A stretch of DNA of 37,797 nt from an uncultured Ruminococcus sp. (GTDB taxonomy: Bacteria > Bacillota > Clostridia > Oscillospirales > Ruminococcaceae), in assembly GCA_947177755.1 (NCBI GenBank), contig CAMWVV010000003.1, positions 1 through 37,797 on the forward strand, given 5' to 3'. The notes beneath the pieces are model-generated. The model did not search any database. It was not told the origin of the DNA and was given only the letters and a program-made list of their open reading frames with translations. This document shows, piece by piece, positions 27,822 through 37,162 of this stretch; positions within the stretch are counted from its first letter, which is position 1; every line of letters starts with the position of its first letter. The translations under genes and the position numbers were made by a program.

Positions 27822-30455
27822 TTACTTGATAAATCCACCTGCAACGGAGACAAACTCATTCATAGCGGTATCAGTCTTTAAAATATCACCTATACCTGCC
27901 ATAGCACTGTCAGGCTTTCCACCGCCCTTACCGCCTGTAAGAGCAGAAATTTCACGTACAATCTTTCCTGCATTTGCACCTTTTGCAACCGCTTCTTTTG
28001 TACATACACAGTAAAAAGTACCTTTTTCGCCCGTAATTCCTGCAAACAATGCTATAACAGCTTCATTTCTGTCCTTAACGCTGTCACCGAGTTTGCGGAG
28101 AGCGTCGGGGGCAGAGCCGTCCATTCTTGCGGAAACAAGCTTGACACCGTTTACTTCCTGAGCGTTGTCGAAAATTGCGGAAATCTTAGCGTTTGCAATC
28201 TGCTGATTAAGGCTTTCAAGTTTTCTGTCCTTTTCCTTTGATTCGGCAAACACAGCTGCACACTTTTCGGGCAATTCCGTAACATTTGCAAGTTTGAGAG
28301 CCTTTGCGGATTTAATAATAGTATTCCTGTAACCGTTGAGAAGTTCTATTACACCCATACCTGTAACGGCTTCAATACGTCTTACGCCTGCCGCTACCGA
28401 ACTTTCGGAAACTATCTTGAAAAGTCCGATTTCAGAAGTATTTGAAATATGAGTACCGCCACAAAATTCAATTGAATCTCCTGCTGTAACTACTCTTACG
28501 GTATCGCCGTACTTCTCACCGAAAAGTGCCATAGCACCCAGTTTTCTTGCTTCTTCAATCGGCATTTCCTCCATAGTTACGGAAACAGCTTTCATGATTT
28601 CATTATTTACGTAATTCTCAACCTTTGTTATTTCCTCGTCGGTCAACGCACTGAAATGATTGAAGTCGAAACGGCAAGCCTTGTCATTGACAAGCTGTCC
28701 TGCCTGATGAACGTGGTCACCGAGAATCTGCCTGAGTGCATACTGGAGAAGATGTGCGGACGTATGATTTCTCATGACTGCACGGCGACGGTCAACATCA
28801 ATTTCTGCCTTTACCTTGTCACCCTTTGATATACTTCCTGCCGTTACTTCTGCAATGTGCATAAAATGACCCTCAGACTTCACAGTATCAAGAACCGTAA
28901 CAACATCTGCACCGTTTGAAATTACACCTGTATCGCCGACTTGTCCACCACTTTCAGCATAGAAAGGCGTTTTGTCGAGAACGATAACAACGTTGTCACC
29001 CTCAACGGCTGTTTCTGTTTCCTGACCGTCTTTATAAACGGCAAGCACTTCTGAATCTGCCGATACATCGGTGTAACCTGTGAATACAGTTGCAGGAGCT
29101 TCAACCTTTATACTGTTGTCAGCCCATGAGGAACCAGCTTTAGCGAGGTGGTCAGCCTTAGCCTTTGCACGCTGTTCCTTTGCAAGTTCCGTAAAACGTT
29201 CCGTATCGACTGTAAGACCTTTTTCCTCACAGATTTCAATTGTAAGGTCTATCGGAAAACCGTAGGTATCAGAAAGCTTGAAAGCGTCGTCACCTGAAAG
29301 AACGGTCTTATTTTCCTGTGCAAGTTTTTCCGTAAACTGTGCAAGGAGTTCAGAACCCTTGTCAACAGTCTTTGCAAAAGCTTCTTCTTCAACACCGATA
29401 ATCTTCTTTATATAGTCCCTCTTTTCGGCAAGTTCGGGATATGCACCTGCATTTTCATTTATAACAGTGTCGGCAACTTCACAAAGGAAAGGTTTTTTGA
29501 TGCCTAAAAGTCTGCCGTGACGTGCTGCACGTCTGAGAAGTCTTCTGAGAACATATCCCCTGCCTTCGTTTGATGGCATAATTCCGTCACCAACCATAAA
29601 AGTAGTACTTCTGATGTGGTCGGTAATTACACGGAGAGAAACGTCTGTTTTCGGGTTTGTCTTATACTGAACACCTGCAAATTCAGAAACGTGCTTCATG
29701 ATATTCTGTACAGTATCGACTTCAAATATATTGTCAACGCCCTGCATCACACACGCAAGTCTTTCAAGTCCCATACCCGTATCAATGTTCTTACTTTTCA
29801 TTTCTGTATAGTTACCGTTGCCGTCACTGTCGAACTGGCTAAATACAAGATTCCATATTTCAATAATATTATCCTTGTCGCCCTCTGCTTCAAATTCCGC
29901 ACGGTCAAGCTTTCTGCCACTGCCTGCACGGTCAAAGTGAATTTCAGAACAAGGACCGCACGGACCTGAACCATGTTCCCAGAAATTGTCCTTTTTGCCG
30001 AGACGAATAATTCTGTCATGAGGAATACCTATTTTATTTTCCCAAATCTGTTCAGCCTCGTCATCGCTTTCAAAAATAGTAATCCAGAGTTTATCAGCAG
30101 GAATTTCAAGGATTTTTGTGAGAAATTCCCAAGCCCATTCAACAGCTTCATTCTTGAAATAGTCACCGAATGAGAAATTGCCAAGCATTTCAAAATAAGT
30201 TCCGTGACGTGCGGTCTTGCCGACGCTTTCAATGTCGGGAGTTCTTATACACTTCTGACAGGTTGTAACTCTCTTATTAGGCGGTACAGCCTGTCCGAGA
30301 AAATACTTTTTAAGTGGTGCCATACCCGAATTGATAAGCAGAAGACTTTTATCTCCCTGCGGAACAAGTGAAGCACTTGCCATTCTTGTATGATTTTTAC
30401 TCTCAAAAAATGAAAGATATTTTTCACGGAGGTCATTCAGACCGATTGATTTCAT
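27822..30455 (-). CDS. alaS: alanyl-tRNA synthetase
   Basis: MKSIGLNDLREKYLSFFESKNHTRMASASLVPQGDKSLLLINSGMAPLKKYFLG; HTSAHLLQYALR; CGGTH; GGKGGGKPDSAMAG. Confidence 0.98.
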   Translation of the reverse strand: MKSIGLNDLREKYLSFFESKNHTRMASASLVPQGDKSLLLINSGMAPLKKYFLGQAVPPNKRVTTCQKCIRTPDIESVGKTARHGTYFEMLGNFSFGDYFKNEAVEWAWEFLTKILEIPADKLWITIFESDDEAEQIWENKIGIPHDRIIRLGKKDNFWEHGSGPCGPCSEIHFDRAGSGRKLDRAEFEAEGDKDNIIEIWNLVFSQFDSDGNGNYTEMKSKNIDTGMGLERLACVMQGVDNIFEVDTVQNIMKHVSEFAGVQYKTNPKTDVSLRVITDHIRSTTFMVGDGIMPSNEGRGYVLRRLLRRAARHGRLLGIKKPFLCEVADTVINENAGAYPELAEKRDYIKKIIGVEEEAFAKTVDKGSELLAQFTEKLAQENKTVLSGDDAFKLSDTYGFPIDLTIEICEEKGLTVDTERFTELAKEQRAKAKADHLAKAGSSWADNSIKVEAPATVFTGYTDVSADSEVLAVYKDGQETETAVEGDNVVIVLDKTPFYAESGGQVGDTGVISNGADVVTVLDTVKSEGHFMHIAEVTAGSISKGDKVKAEIDVDRRRAVMRNHTSAHLLQYALRQILGDHVHQAGQLVNDKACRFDFNHFSALTDEEITKVENYVNNEIMKAVSVTMEEMPIEEARKLGAMALFGEKYGDTVRVVTAGDSIEFCGGTHISNTSEIGLFKIVSESSVAAGVRRIEAVTGMGVIELLNGYRNTIIKSAKALKLANVTELPEKCAAVFAESKEKDRKLESLNQQIANAKISAIFDNAQEVNGVKLVSARMDGSAPDALRKLGDSVKDRNEAVIALFAGITGEKGTFYCVCTKEAVAKGANAGKIVREISALTGGKGGGKPDSAMAGIGDILKTDTAMNEFVSVAGGFIK

Positions 30456-30492
30456 AACATTCTCTCCTTTAATAATTTACATTAACAACTAT

Positions 30493-30521
30493 ATTATAGT
30501 ATTATTTTCGGCGAATGTCAA
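30493..30521 (-). promoter_or_regulatory. alaS promoter
   Basis: Minus strand TTGACA (30516-30521), 17 nt, TATAAT (30493-30498). Confidence 0.85.
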
Positions 30522-30559
30522 TAATTTTGGAATATTTTCCGATAATTTTGAAAAAGCAC

Positions 30560-30601
30560 TTGACAAAGTGACATTTTCATGATATCATATTGATATCATA
30601 A
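30560..30601 (+). promoter_or_regulatory. promoter plus tandem GATATC palindromic operator of SPFH operon
   Basis: TTGACA (30560-30565), 17 nt, TATCAT (30583-30588); TGATATCATA at 30580-30589 and again at 30591-30600 (11-bp period). Confidence 0.8.
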
Positions 30602-30636
30602 ACAACAAACCTTATTTCAACGAAAGGAAAACTATC

Positions 30637-31632
30637 ATGAAAGAAAAAATTTTGTCCACTAAAAAGAACGGTATGCCTATGATGTTATTATGGGGTCTGC
30701 TCTACATAATTTCTATAGCTGTAGTTATAATAGCAGGCATATGTGATAAAGATGCTCTGGTAGGAGCTGGTACAATATGGCTTTGTATAGGCTGGTTTCC
30801 GTTCAAGGGGCTTATCGTCCTCAAACCACAGGAGGCTCTTGTACTTACTCTTTTCGGCAAGTATCACGGAACTATAAAGGGTGATGGTTTTTACTGGGTA
30901 AATCCATTCTGTACAGCTGTAAATCCTGCCGCATCAACTCATCTCAGACAGAGTGATGATGTAGGCAATGGCATAGTAACTTCTGTTCAGGGTGTAAAAA
31001 CTAATACCGCTGTTCCCAGTAAGAAAATTTCCCTTAAAATTATGACTCTTAACAACAACCGTCAGAAAATAAACGACTGTCTGGGTAATCCCGTGGAAAT
31101 AGGCATTGCTGTCACATGGAAAGTGAAAGACACTGCTAAGGCTGTTTTCGATGTTGACAACTACAAGGAATATCTCTCACTTCAGTGTGACACGGCTTTA
31201 AGAAATATCGTCCGTCTTTATCCTTATGATATTGCCCCGAATGTTGATACAACAGGTGACGGTATCGCCGACGAGGGAAGTTTAAGAGGTTCAAGCGAAA
31301 TAGTCGCACAGCGAATCCGTGACGAAATTCAGCAGAAAGTTGAAAATGCAGGTCTTGAAATATTAGAGGCACGTATAACTTACCTTGCATACGCTCCTGA
31401 AATAGCCGCCGTCATGCTCCAGAGACAGCAGGCTTCAGCAATTATCGATGCAAGAAAAATGATTGTTGACGGTGCTGTTGGAATGGTTGAAATGGCACTT
31501 GAACGTCTAAACGAAAACAATGTTGTCGAACTCGACGAGGAACGCAAAGCCGCTATGGTTTCAAATCTGCTTGTCGTTCTCTGCGGAAACCACGACGCTC
31601 AGCCTGTTGTGAACTCGGGAAGTCTTTACTGA
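30637..31632 (+). CDS. SPFH/Band 7 domain membrane protein
   Basis: Two N-terminal TM segments, VLTLFGKYHGTIKGDGFYWVNPF, VTWKVKDTAKAVFDVDNYKEYL, EARITYLAYAPEIAAVMLQRQQASAIIDARK. Confidence 0.92.
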   Translation: MKEKILSTKKNGMPMMLLWGLLYIISIAVVIIAGICDKDALVGAGTIWLCIGWFPFKGLIVLKPQEALVLTLFGKYHGTIKGDGFYWVNPFCTAVNPAASTHLRQSDDVGNGIVTSVQGVKTNTAVPSKKISLKIMTLNNNRQKINDCLGNPVEIGIAVTWKVKDTAKAVFDVDNYKEYLSLQCDTALRNIVRLYPYDIAPNVDTTGDGIADEGSLRGSSEIVAQRIRDEIQQKVENAGLEILEARITYLAYAPEIAAVMLQRQQASAIIDARKMIVDGAVGMVEMALERLNENNVVELDEERKAAMVSNLLVVLCGNHDAQPVVNSGSLY

Positions 31633-31633
31633 T

Positions 31634-31843
31634 ATGGCACAGAAAAAACAAATTCCGCTCCGATTGTCTGAAAAGCTGTATAAGGATATATCTGCATGGG
31701 CGGAAGATGATTTCCGTTCGGTAAACGGACAGATAGAGTATCTGCTTACTGAATGTGTTAAACAGCGAAAGAAAAACGGCAAATATGTTTCAGACGAAAT
31801 TGATGCACCACCCGATTTTGACGTTCAAAAATTTGACAAGTAA
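31634..31843 (+). CDS. Arc-like ribbon-helix-helix DNA-binding protein
   Basis: KQIPLRLSEKLYKDISAWAEDDFRSVNGQIEYLLTECVKQRK; starts 2 nt after SPFH stop. Confidence 0.8.
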   Translation: MAQKKQIPLRLSEKLYKDISAWAEDDFRSVNGQIEYLLTECVKQRKKNGKYVSDEIDAPPDFDVQKFDK

Positions 31844-31857
31844 AGGAGATGAACAGC

Positions 31858-31947
31858 ATGAAATCAAAAAAATCAGGACTTTTCGGTATTATATCACTTG
31901 TAACTGCAACTATTGTATATACAGTACTTGAATTTATATTCGGCTGA
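31858..31947 (+). CDS. 29-aa hydrophobic membrane microprotein
   Basis: Not in the supplied ORF track: AAAGGAG RBS then ATG; MKSKKSGLFGIISLVTATIVYTVLEFIFG*, basic N-terminus plus one TM helix; ends just before a terminator. Confidence 0.65.
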   Translation: MKSKKSGLFGIISLVTATIVYTVLEFIFG

Positions 31948-31953
31948 TTGCTT

Positions 31954-31982
31954 TCCCCTCGAATATCGGGGGGATTTTTTTA
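31954..31982 (+). terminator. terminator of the SPFH operon
   Basis: TCCCCTCGAatatCGGGGGGA followed by T tract. Confidence 0.85.
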
Positions 31983-33569
31983 TCTGCTGGCTATATTGTC
32001 TGCAATCTCTCTGAAAATCGGTGCAGAAACGTCATTACCATAACCGCCGTCCTCTACCAGTACAGTGACCGCATACTGTGGATTATCTGACGGAAAAAAT
32101 CCGGTTATCCATGCGTGACAAAGTTCCTCGCCTTTTTTGTCGGTACGTCCTGTCTGTGCGGTTGAAGTCTTTGCCCCGACGGTTGTATATTTTGTTTTTG
32201 CATTGGAATTTTCGTTTTCCTCAACTGCCGAAATCATCATATCTTTCAGTTGATTTGCCGTATCTTTTTCAAGTACCTGTGAATACTGTGCGGACTTTCC
32301 GCCCATTATTTCCTCACCGTCAACGGTCATTCCCTTGATAAGACGCAATACAGGCATTTTTCCGTCATTGGCAATAGCACACGTCAACTGCGTAATCTGC
32401 AAAGGAGTTGCGGAAAGTTTACCCTGTCCGAATGAAAAATTAGCAAGTTCCGCAGGTATCATAAGTTCTTTTACAGTCGGCAGAACTCCGCCAGATGCTG
32501 TCATTCCTGAACACAGATGTATTTCACGTCCGAAACCAAGATTAAAAGCAAGTTCCCTGAAGTCCTTTATATCAATAACCCTGCTCAGACTTATGAAATA
32601 AGTATTGCAGGAATTTGTTATTGCATCTGAAAGAGTCTGTAAACCGTGACCGTCCGTTTTGTGACAGTTGAAAATTTTTCCCTCGACATCAGCCTGTCCC
32701 GTACAATTATAGACATATCCGCTGAATTTGTTGTCAATTGCCTGTGCGGCGGTGACAAGTTTAAAAACCGAACCCACACTATAAGAATACAAAGCACGGT
32801 TTATCAAAGGACTTCTGTCGTCGTCAATAGCCTTTTCCATATCGTCAACTGAATAAGCAGGAAAACTTGCCATAGCAAGAAGTTCACCTGTTTTTACGTC
32901 CGCCACAACTACAGCACCCTTTTCAATATCTTTTCCTGCATCTTCACATATTTTCTGTATATCAAGGTCAATGGTAGTGACCGCACCGCTCTTTTCCGCA
33001 TTACTTCGTATAATTTTTTTGCCGTCTCCTATAAGTATCTGACCGAAACCGTCCGTTGTATAGGTCACACTGTTTTCACCGTAGTCATTACGGAGAATTT
33101 TATTATATGCATACTCAATTCCTGCAACGCCCTCACCCTGTGAAAGATACCCTACAACGTGCTGTGCAGGCTGATTTTCGGAATATCTTTCGGGAATCTC
33201 AAAAACCGTCAGACCGTCCGAATCGGGTGTATCAGATTTGCACTCAAAAGTAAACGGCAGACCTTTGTCAAAATCTTCAATAAACTGTTTTTTATCAACT
33301 GCAAATTCTGCCGTACTGTTTCTGTCAAGAAAAGACGGCACGGCAACGGCTATATGCTTTTTCTGTGAATTTACAATAGGTTTCATATTTCTGTCGTATA
33401 TAGTACCCTCACTGTTTCCTGCAATTACAGTAAACTGAGAATTTGTCCTTGCGGTCTGCACATGGTCACGCTTTATGGCTATTCTGTAATAATTAAAACA
33501 TAATAAGGTAAATATTAAAAAAAACGTCCCAACAAGTACAATAATTCTGATTTCTGCTTTTCTACGCAT
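31980..33569 (-). CDS. penicillin-binding transpeptidase, PBP2/FtsI-like
   Basis: N-terminal TM, GTIYDRNMKPIV, SVGSVFKLVTAA (SxxK), ITNSCNTYF (SxN), VGAKTSTAQTG (KTS in place of KTG). Confidence 0.92.
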   Translation of the reverse strand: MRRKAEIRIIVLVGTFFLIFTLLCFNYYRIAIKRDHVQTARTNSQFTVIAGNSEGTIYDRNMKPIVNSQKKHIAVAVPSFLDRNSTAEFAVDKKQFIEDFDKGLPFTFECKSDTPDSDGLTVFEIPERYSENQPAQHVVGYLSQGEGVAGIEYAYNKILRNDYGENSVTYTTDGFGQILIGDGKKIIRSNAEKSGAVTTIDLDIQKICEDAGKDIEKGAVVVADVKTGELLAMASFPAYSVDDMEKAIDDDRSPLINRALYSYSVGSVFKLVTAAQAIDNKFSGYVYNCTGQADVEGKIFNCHKTDGHGLQTLSDAITNSCNTYFISLSRVIDIKDFRELAFNLGFGREIHLCSGMTASGGVLPTVKELMIPAELANFSFGQGKLSATPLQITQLTCAIANDGKMPVLRLIKGMTVDGEEIMGGKSAQYSQVLEKDTANQLKDMMISAVEENENSNAKTKYTTVGAKTSTAQTGRTDKKGEELCHAWITGFFPSDNPQYAVTVLVEDGGYGNDVSAPIFREIADNIASR

Positions 33570-33571
33570 AA

Positions 33572-33612
33572 AAAATCACCTCATACATATTATTGACATA
33601 TAAGGTGATTTT
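33572..33612 (-). promoter_or_regulatory. perfect 10-bp hairpin sequestering the PBP Shine-Dalgarno, or attenuator/terminator after dtd
   Basis: AAAATCACCT (33572-33581) and AGGTGATTTT (33603-33612); on the mRNA the second arm is AGGTGATTTT-TT-ATG. Confidence 0.65.
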
Positions 33613-33628
33613 ATCCATATTTAAAAAA

Positions 33629-34063
33629 TTATTCCAAAACCAAAGTAAAAGGTCCATCGTTGAGCAGTTCAACTTTCATATCAGCTCCGAATATACCCGT
33701 TTCAACGTGCTGACCTTTGTCACGGCAGTATTCCGTAAAATATTCAAAAAGTCTGTTTGCCTCGTCGGGAGAACCCGCCTGAATGAAGTTGGGGCGGTTT
33801 CCCTTACGGCAGTCCGCATAAAGTGTGAACTGCGGAACTATAAGCAGTGAACCGCCGACATCTTTAAGTGAAAGATTTATCTTGTCGTTCTCGTCTGAAA
33901 AAATCCTGAGATTTATTATTTTGTCGGCAAGCCTTTTACAGTTATCTTCCGTGTCGTCTTTTCCCACTCCGAAAAGCAGAAGATAACCTTTTTCAATCTG
34001 TCCCGTTATTTTATCGTCAACGGTGACGCTTGCGTGTGTTACTCTTTGCAAAACTATTTTCAT
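33629..34063 (-). CDS. dtd: D-aminoacyl-tRNA deacylase
   Basis: [61 protein letters not shown]. Confidence 0.97.
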   Translation of the reverse strand: MKIVLQRVTHASVTVDDKITGQIEKGYLLLFGVGKDDTEDNCKRLADKIINLRIFSDENDKINLSLKDVGGSLLIVPQFTLYADCRKGNRPNFIQAGSPDEANRLFEYFTEYCRDKGQHVETGIFGADMKVELLNDGPFTLVLE

Positions 34064-35181
34064 TGTTTCTCCTTAAAAGTCAAAAGTTTATTTCTATAAT
34101 ATTCATATTGTTTTTTACGTGCTTCAATTTCAGTAGATATACCGTTTGTCAAGTCATTGTAGAGAATATCAAAGTGGTCAAGTATTTTTACTATTCTTTC
34201 CTGCTCCTCTATTGGCGGTATCGGTATTTTTATTTCTTTAATTTGTCCTGCTGTTACAAGTGGTTGACCACCACCTTTAGCATATTTATTCAGATTCATG
34301 TTAATAAGCAAATAATAAATATACTTAAATAATACAGTGTCTTTTATATCTAACATAATAGTATTATCTGATACATCATATTTTTCCTTTGCAATATGCA
34401 CATATCCAGCGTTTGCTCCTACTCTGGCAATAAGTATTTGTTTCTTATCATACTTATATTTTTCACAATAAGCAATTATTCCAGTAGAACCATAAACGGG
34501 ATAAGTGCCTTCTTGATTTTTTTCTTTATTTTTTCCAGAGGAAATTTTAACAGTGATTTCCTCAAGTGTTTTCCATTCAACATCATCACCAAAATCCAAC
34601 ATCTTATCACGATAGTATGAATATTGCTTTTTTCTTAATTCAGTTTCTGCATAAAGTTCTTTTATAAGCTTTTCGTTTTTTTCAGAATATTCGTCAAGTA
34701 TGCGGACAATTTCCTTTTGAATTTCAAGAGGAGGAAACGGAATTTTAAAATCTTCTGTTACAGATAAAGAAATTTGTGGCAATGACCCCATGCCTGATGC
34801 TGATGTCCTAAAAAATTCTGTATTATTCTTTAATACATAATATAGAAATTTAACTGAAATTTTATTTTCTACTGTATAAGCCCACATCTCATTTTTAAAT
34901 GTGAAAGGGTTTTCATAATAAATAAAGTCTATTAATCCCCTTGACTGAACAAGCACAGCAGGAACTTTTATAATATTTGCTTTCGGAATATCTTTCTCAT
35001 TTGCATTGATAACAGTTTTACCACCTGCAAATATTCTTATTTTTCCTTCATCTCTCGCAATCTCTTTCATTTTTCCTGCTGTAATTGGTGTGCCTTTTAA
35101 TCTGGTAAAATAATCTTTAATTTTTACATACACCACACCATCGGGACAAAGTTTCTTTATAAACCTTTGCAATTCGGACAT
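34060..35181 (-). CDS. hsdS: type I restriction-modification specificity subunit HsdS (two TRDs)
   Basis: Two target-recognition domains separated by conserved helix [31 protein letters not shown] and ending [51 protein letters not shown]. Confidence 0.94.
   Translation of the reverse strand: MSELQRFIKKLCPDGVVYVKIKDYFTRLKGTPITAGKMKEIARDEGKIRIFAGGKTVINANEKDIPKANIIKVPAVLVQSRGLIDFIYYENPFTFKNEMWAYTVENKISVKFLYYVLKNNTEFFRTSASGMGSLPQISLSVTEDFKIPFPPLEIQKEIVRILDEYSEKNEKLIKELYAETELRKKQYSYYRDKMLDFGDDVEWKTLEEITVKISSGKNKEKNQEGTYPVYGSTGIIAYCEKYKYDKKQILIARVGANAGYVHIAKEKYDVSDNTIMLDIKDTVLFKYIYYLLINMNLNKYAKGGGQPLVTAGQIKEIKIPIPPIEEQERIVKILDHFDILYNDLTNGISTEIEARKKQYEYYRNKLLTFKEKQ
34082..34230 (-). repeat. direct repeat copy A (hsdS 3' end)
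   Basis: About 149 bp, roughly 85% identical by eye to 37183-37331, offset 3101 bp, same orientation. Confidence 0.85.
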
Positions 35182-35188
35182 TTTTCAC

Positions 35189-37162
35189 CTACTTCCTTAC
35201 AATGTCCATATCAAACGGAATAAGCCTTATAACGTCTTTTCCCCTCGAATCTATAACACTGTACATCGTCTTAGGCAGATTAATTGTGACAGTTTCGTTT
35301 GAATTATTGAAAAAGAATATGTATTCATTGATACCGTTGGTACGTGTGACAACTTCAACGCCTTTCGGAAGTCCTTTAAGTCTCGGCACACCTGCCTGCA
35401 CCATTATATTTCCTGCAAAATTTTCATAAAAATCCATATCGCAGACTGTTCCGACATAGTACGCAATACCTTTACAGTACCTATTCATTGTTACCGCAGG
35501 GCAACATCTGTAATAACTTTCACAATACTCAGCATAGACTTTTGCAGTTGTAAGGTGAAGAATATCGCACCACTGTCTGCACCTGAATTTATTTCCTGCA
35601 AAGTCAGTTATACCTTGATTCACCGTATTTCCTATAGGGTCATACTCGGTTACTTCCGCACCGATAAGCTGTTTATAGACAGTCGGAAGCACTTCCATTA
35701 TACAGTTATTATTGTTGTCCTTTACACCGCTTCTGCTTGTCATAACAAGAGTACCGCCGTTTATCACAAAACGGTAAATATTCTCTGTGACCGCCTTTTC
35801 ATTCACAAACACAGCAGGTGCAACGACAATTTTATATTTCGATAAATCGGATTCGGGTGAAACAACATCTATATTTGCACCGTATCTTGCAAAAGCGGTA
35901 TAGAAATATTTCAGTTGTTCCATATAGTCAAAATCTTCAACCTGTGGCTGTATTCTGAGAGCGTTATAGCAGTCGGGAGAATAGAGAACAGCTATATCCG
36001 ATACAATTCGTGTTGATTCAATAACATCAAACTTTGAAACCATCTTACAAAGTTCCGAAAATTCAAAATAACGACGTGTAGGAATATTGCTGTGGTCAAA
36101 TATACCGTGCAAGAACATTTCCGCACCTTTCAGAGCAGTTCTCCACCTGAAATGAAGTATAGTATCTGCACCGTGGGCAAAAGCCTGAAGTGAATAACCC
36201 ATAAGCATACCTGGACGGAGAGACGGTGACATAGGTGTCCAGCCTCCAACAGAACCGCTTAACTGTTCGGTAATCCAGAAATTATTGTTTTTTATTCCAC
36301 GCATGAAATCAAGTTCAAATGCATGGGAAAAAAGCTGACTGTTCTTTTCACCGACAGTTACAAGAGGGTAATTATCGTATGAAACAAAATCCATTTCGTC
36401 AAAAAGCTTATAATAATCGGGAGCATTTTCGCAAAACCATGTATTAGTGGTTACTTTGGCTTTGGGGACTTCACGGTGTATCATCATTGCAATCTCTTTT
36501 ACATACTCCGCCGTACATTCGGAAGAAAAACGTGTATATTCAAGACATAATGACGGATTCTGCCATGCAAGCGGATAAGCAGTCGGGGGATTAATCTGTG
36601 AAATATCACTGTATCTTCCGCTCCATACACTCGTACCAAAAGCATCGTTTATATTTTCAAGACTTTCATGTTTGTCAAGAAGCCAGTTTCTGAATTTTTC
36701 CCTGCATACTTCACAGGTACACTGATAGGCTTCAAGTTCGCTGTCAATCTGCCATGCTGTAACAGATGTTCTGTGTCCGTAACGCCTGACAAGCTGTTCT
36801 GTGATTCTCTTTGCGTACGCCATAAAAACAGGTGAATTTATACATCTGTGACCTTTTATTCCCGTCTGTACACGGTTTCCGTCTGTACCGATACGGATAA
36901 TCTCGGGGTGTTTTTCGTACAGCCATAAAGGCGGACAATTAGTAGGTATACAAAGCATAATTTCAATGCCATAACTTTCAAAAATTCTGACAACTTCATC
37001 AAGCCAGCCAAATTCAAAACAATTTTCCTGCGGTTCAATACATGACCATGCAAAATCAGCTATACGGACAATTTTCACACCTGTTTTCATCATAAGTTCA
37101 GCGTCTTTGCTCCATAGAGAACTGTCCCACTGTTCAGGGTAATAGTCAACGCCTATTTTCAT
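35189..37162 (-). CDS. glycoside hydrolase family 42 beta-galactosidase-like protein
   Basis: MKIGVDYYPEQWDSSLWSKDAELMMKTGVKIVRIADFAWS, CINSPVFMAYAKR, AWQIDSELEAYQCTCEVCREKFRNWL, WITEQLSG; no signal peptide. Confidence 0.93.
   Translation of the reverse strand: MKIGVDYYPEQWDSSLWSKDAELMMKTGVKIVRIADFAWSCIEPQENCFEFGWLDEVVRIFESYGIEIMLCIPTNCPPLWLYEKHPEIIRIGTDGNRVQTGIKGHRCINSPVFMAYAKRITEQLVRRYGHRTSVTAWQIDSELEAYQCTCEVCREKFRNWLLDKHESLENINDAFGTSVWSGRYSDISQINPPTAYPLAWQNPSLCLEYTRFSSECTAEYVKEIAMMIHREVPKAKVTTNTWFCENAPDYYKLFDEMDFVSYDNYPLVTVGEKNSQLFSHAFELDFMRGIKNNNFWITEQLSGSVGGWTPMSPSLRPGMLMGYSLQAFAHGADTILHFRWRTALKGAEMFLHGIFDHSNIPTRRYFEFSELCKMVSKFDVIESTRIVSDIAVLYSPDCYNALRIQPQVEDFDYMEQLKYFYTAFARYGANIDVVSPESDLSKYKIVVAPAVFVNEKAVTENIYRFVINGGTLVMTSRSGVKDNNNNCIMEVLPTVYKQLIGAEVTEYDPIGNTVNQGITDFAGNKFRCRQWCDILHLTTAKVYAEYCESYYRCCPAVTMNRYCKGIAYYVGTVCDMDFYENFAGNIMVQAGVPRLKGLPKGVEVVTRTNGINEYIFFFNNSNETVTINLPKTMYSVIDSRGKDVIRLIPFDMDIVRK

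Noticed and set aside
30456-30530. T-box leader for alaS
   Set aside because: TATAAT at 30493-30498 leaves about a 30-nt leader; no specifier loop or TGGNACC-type T-box motif.
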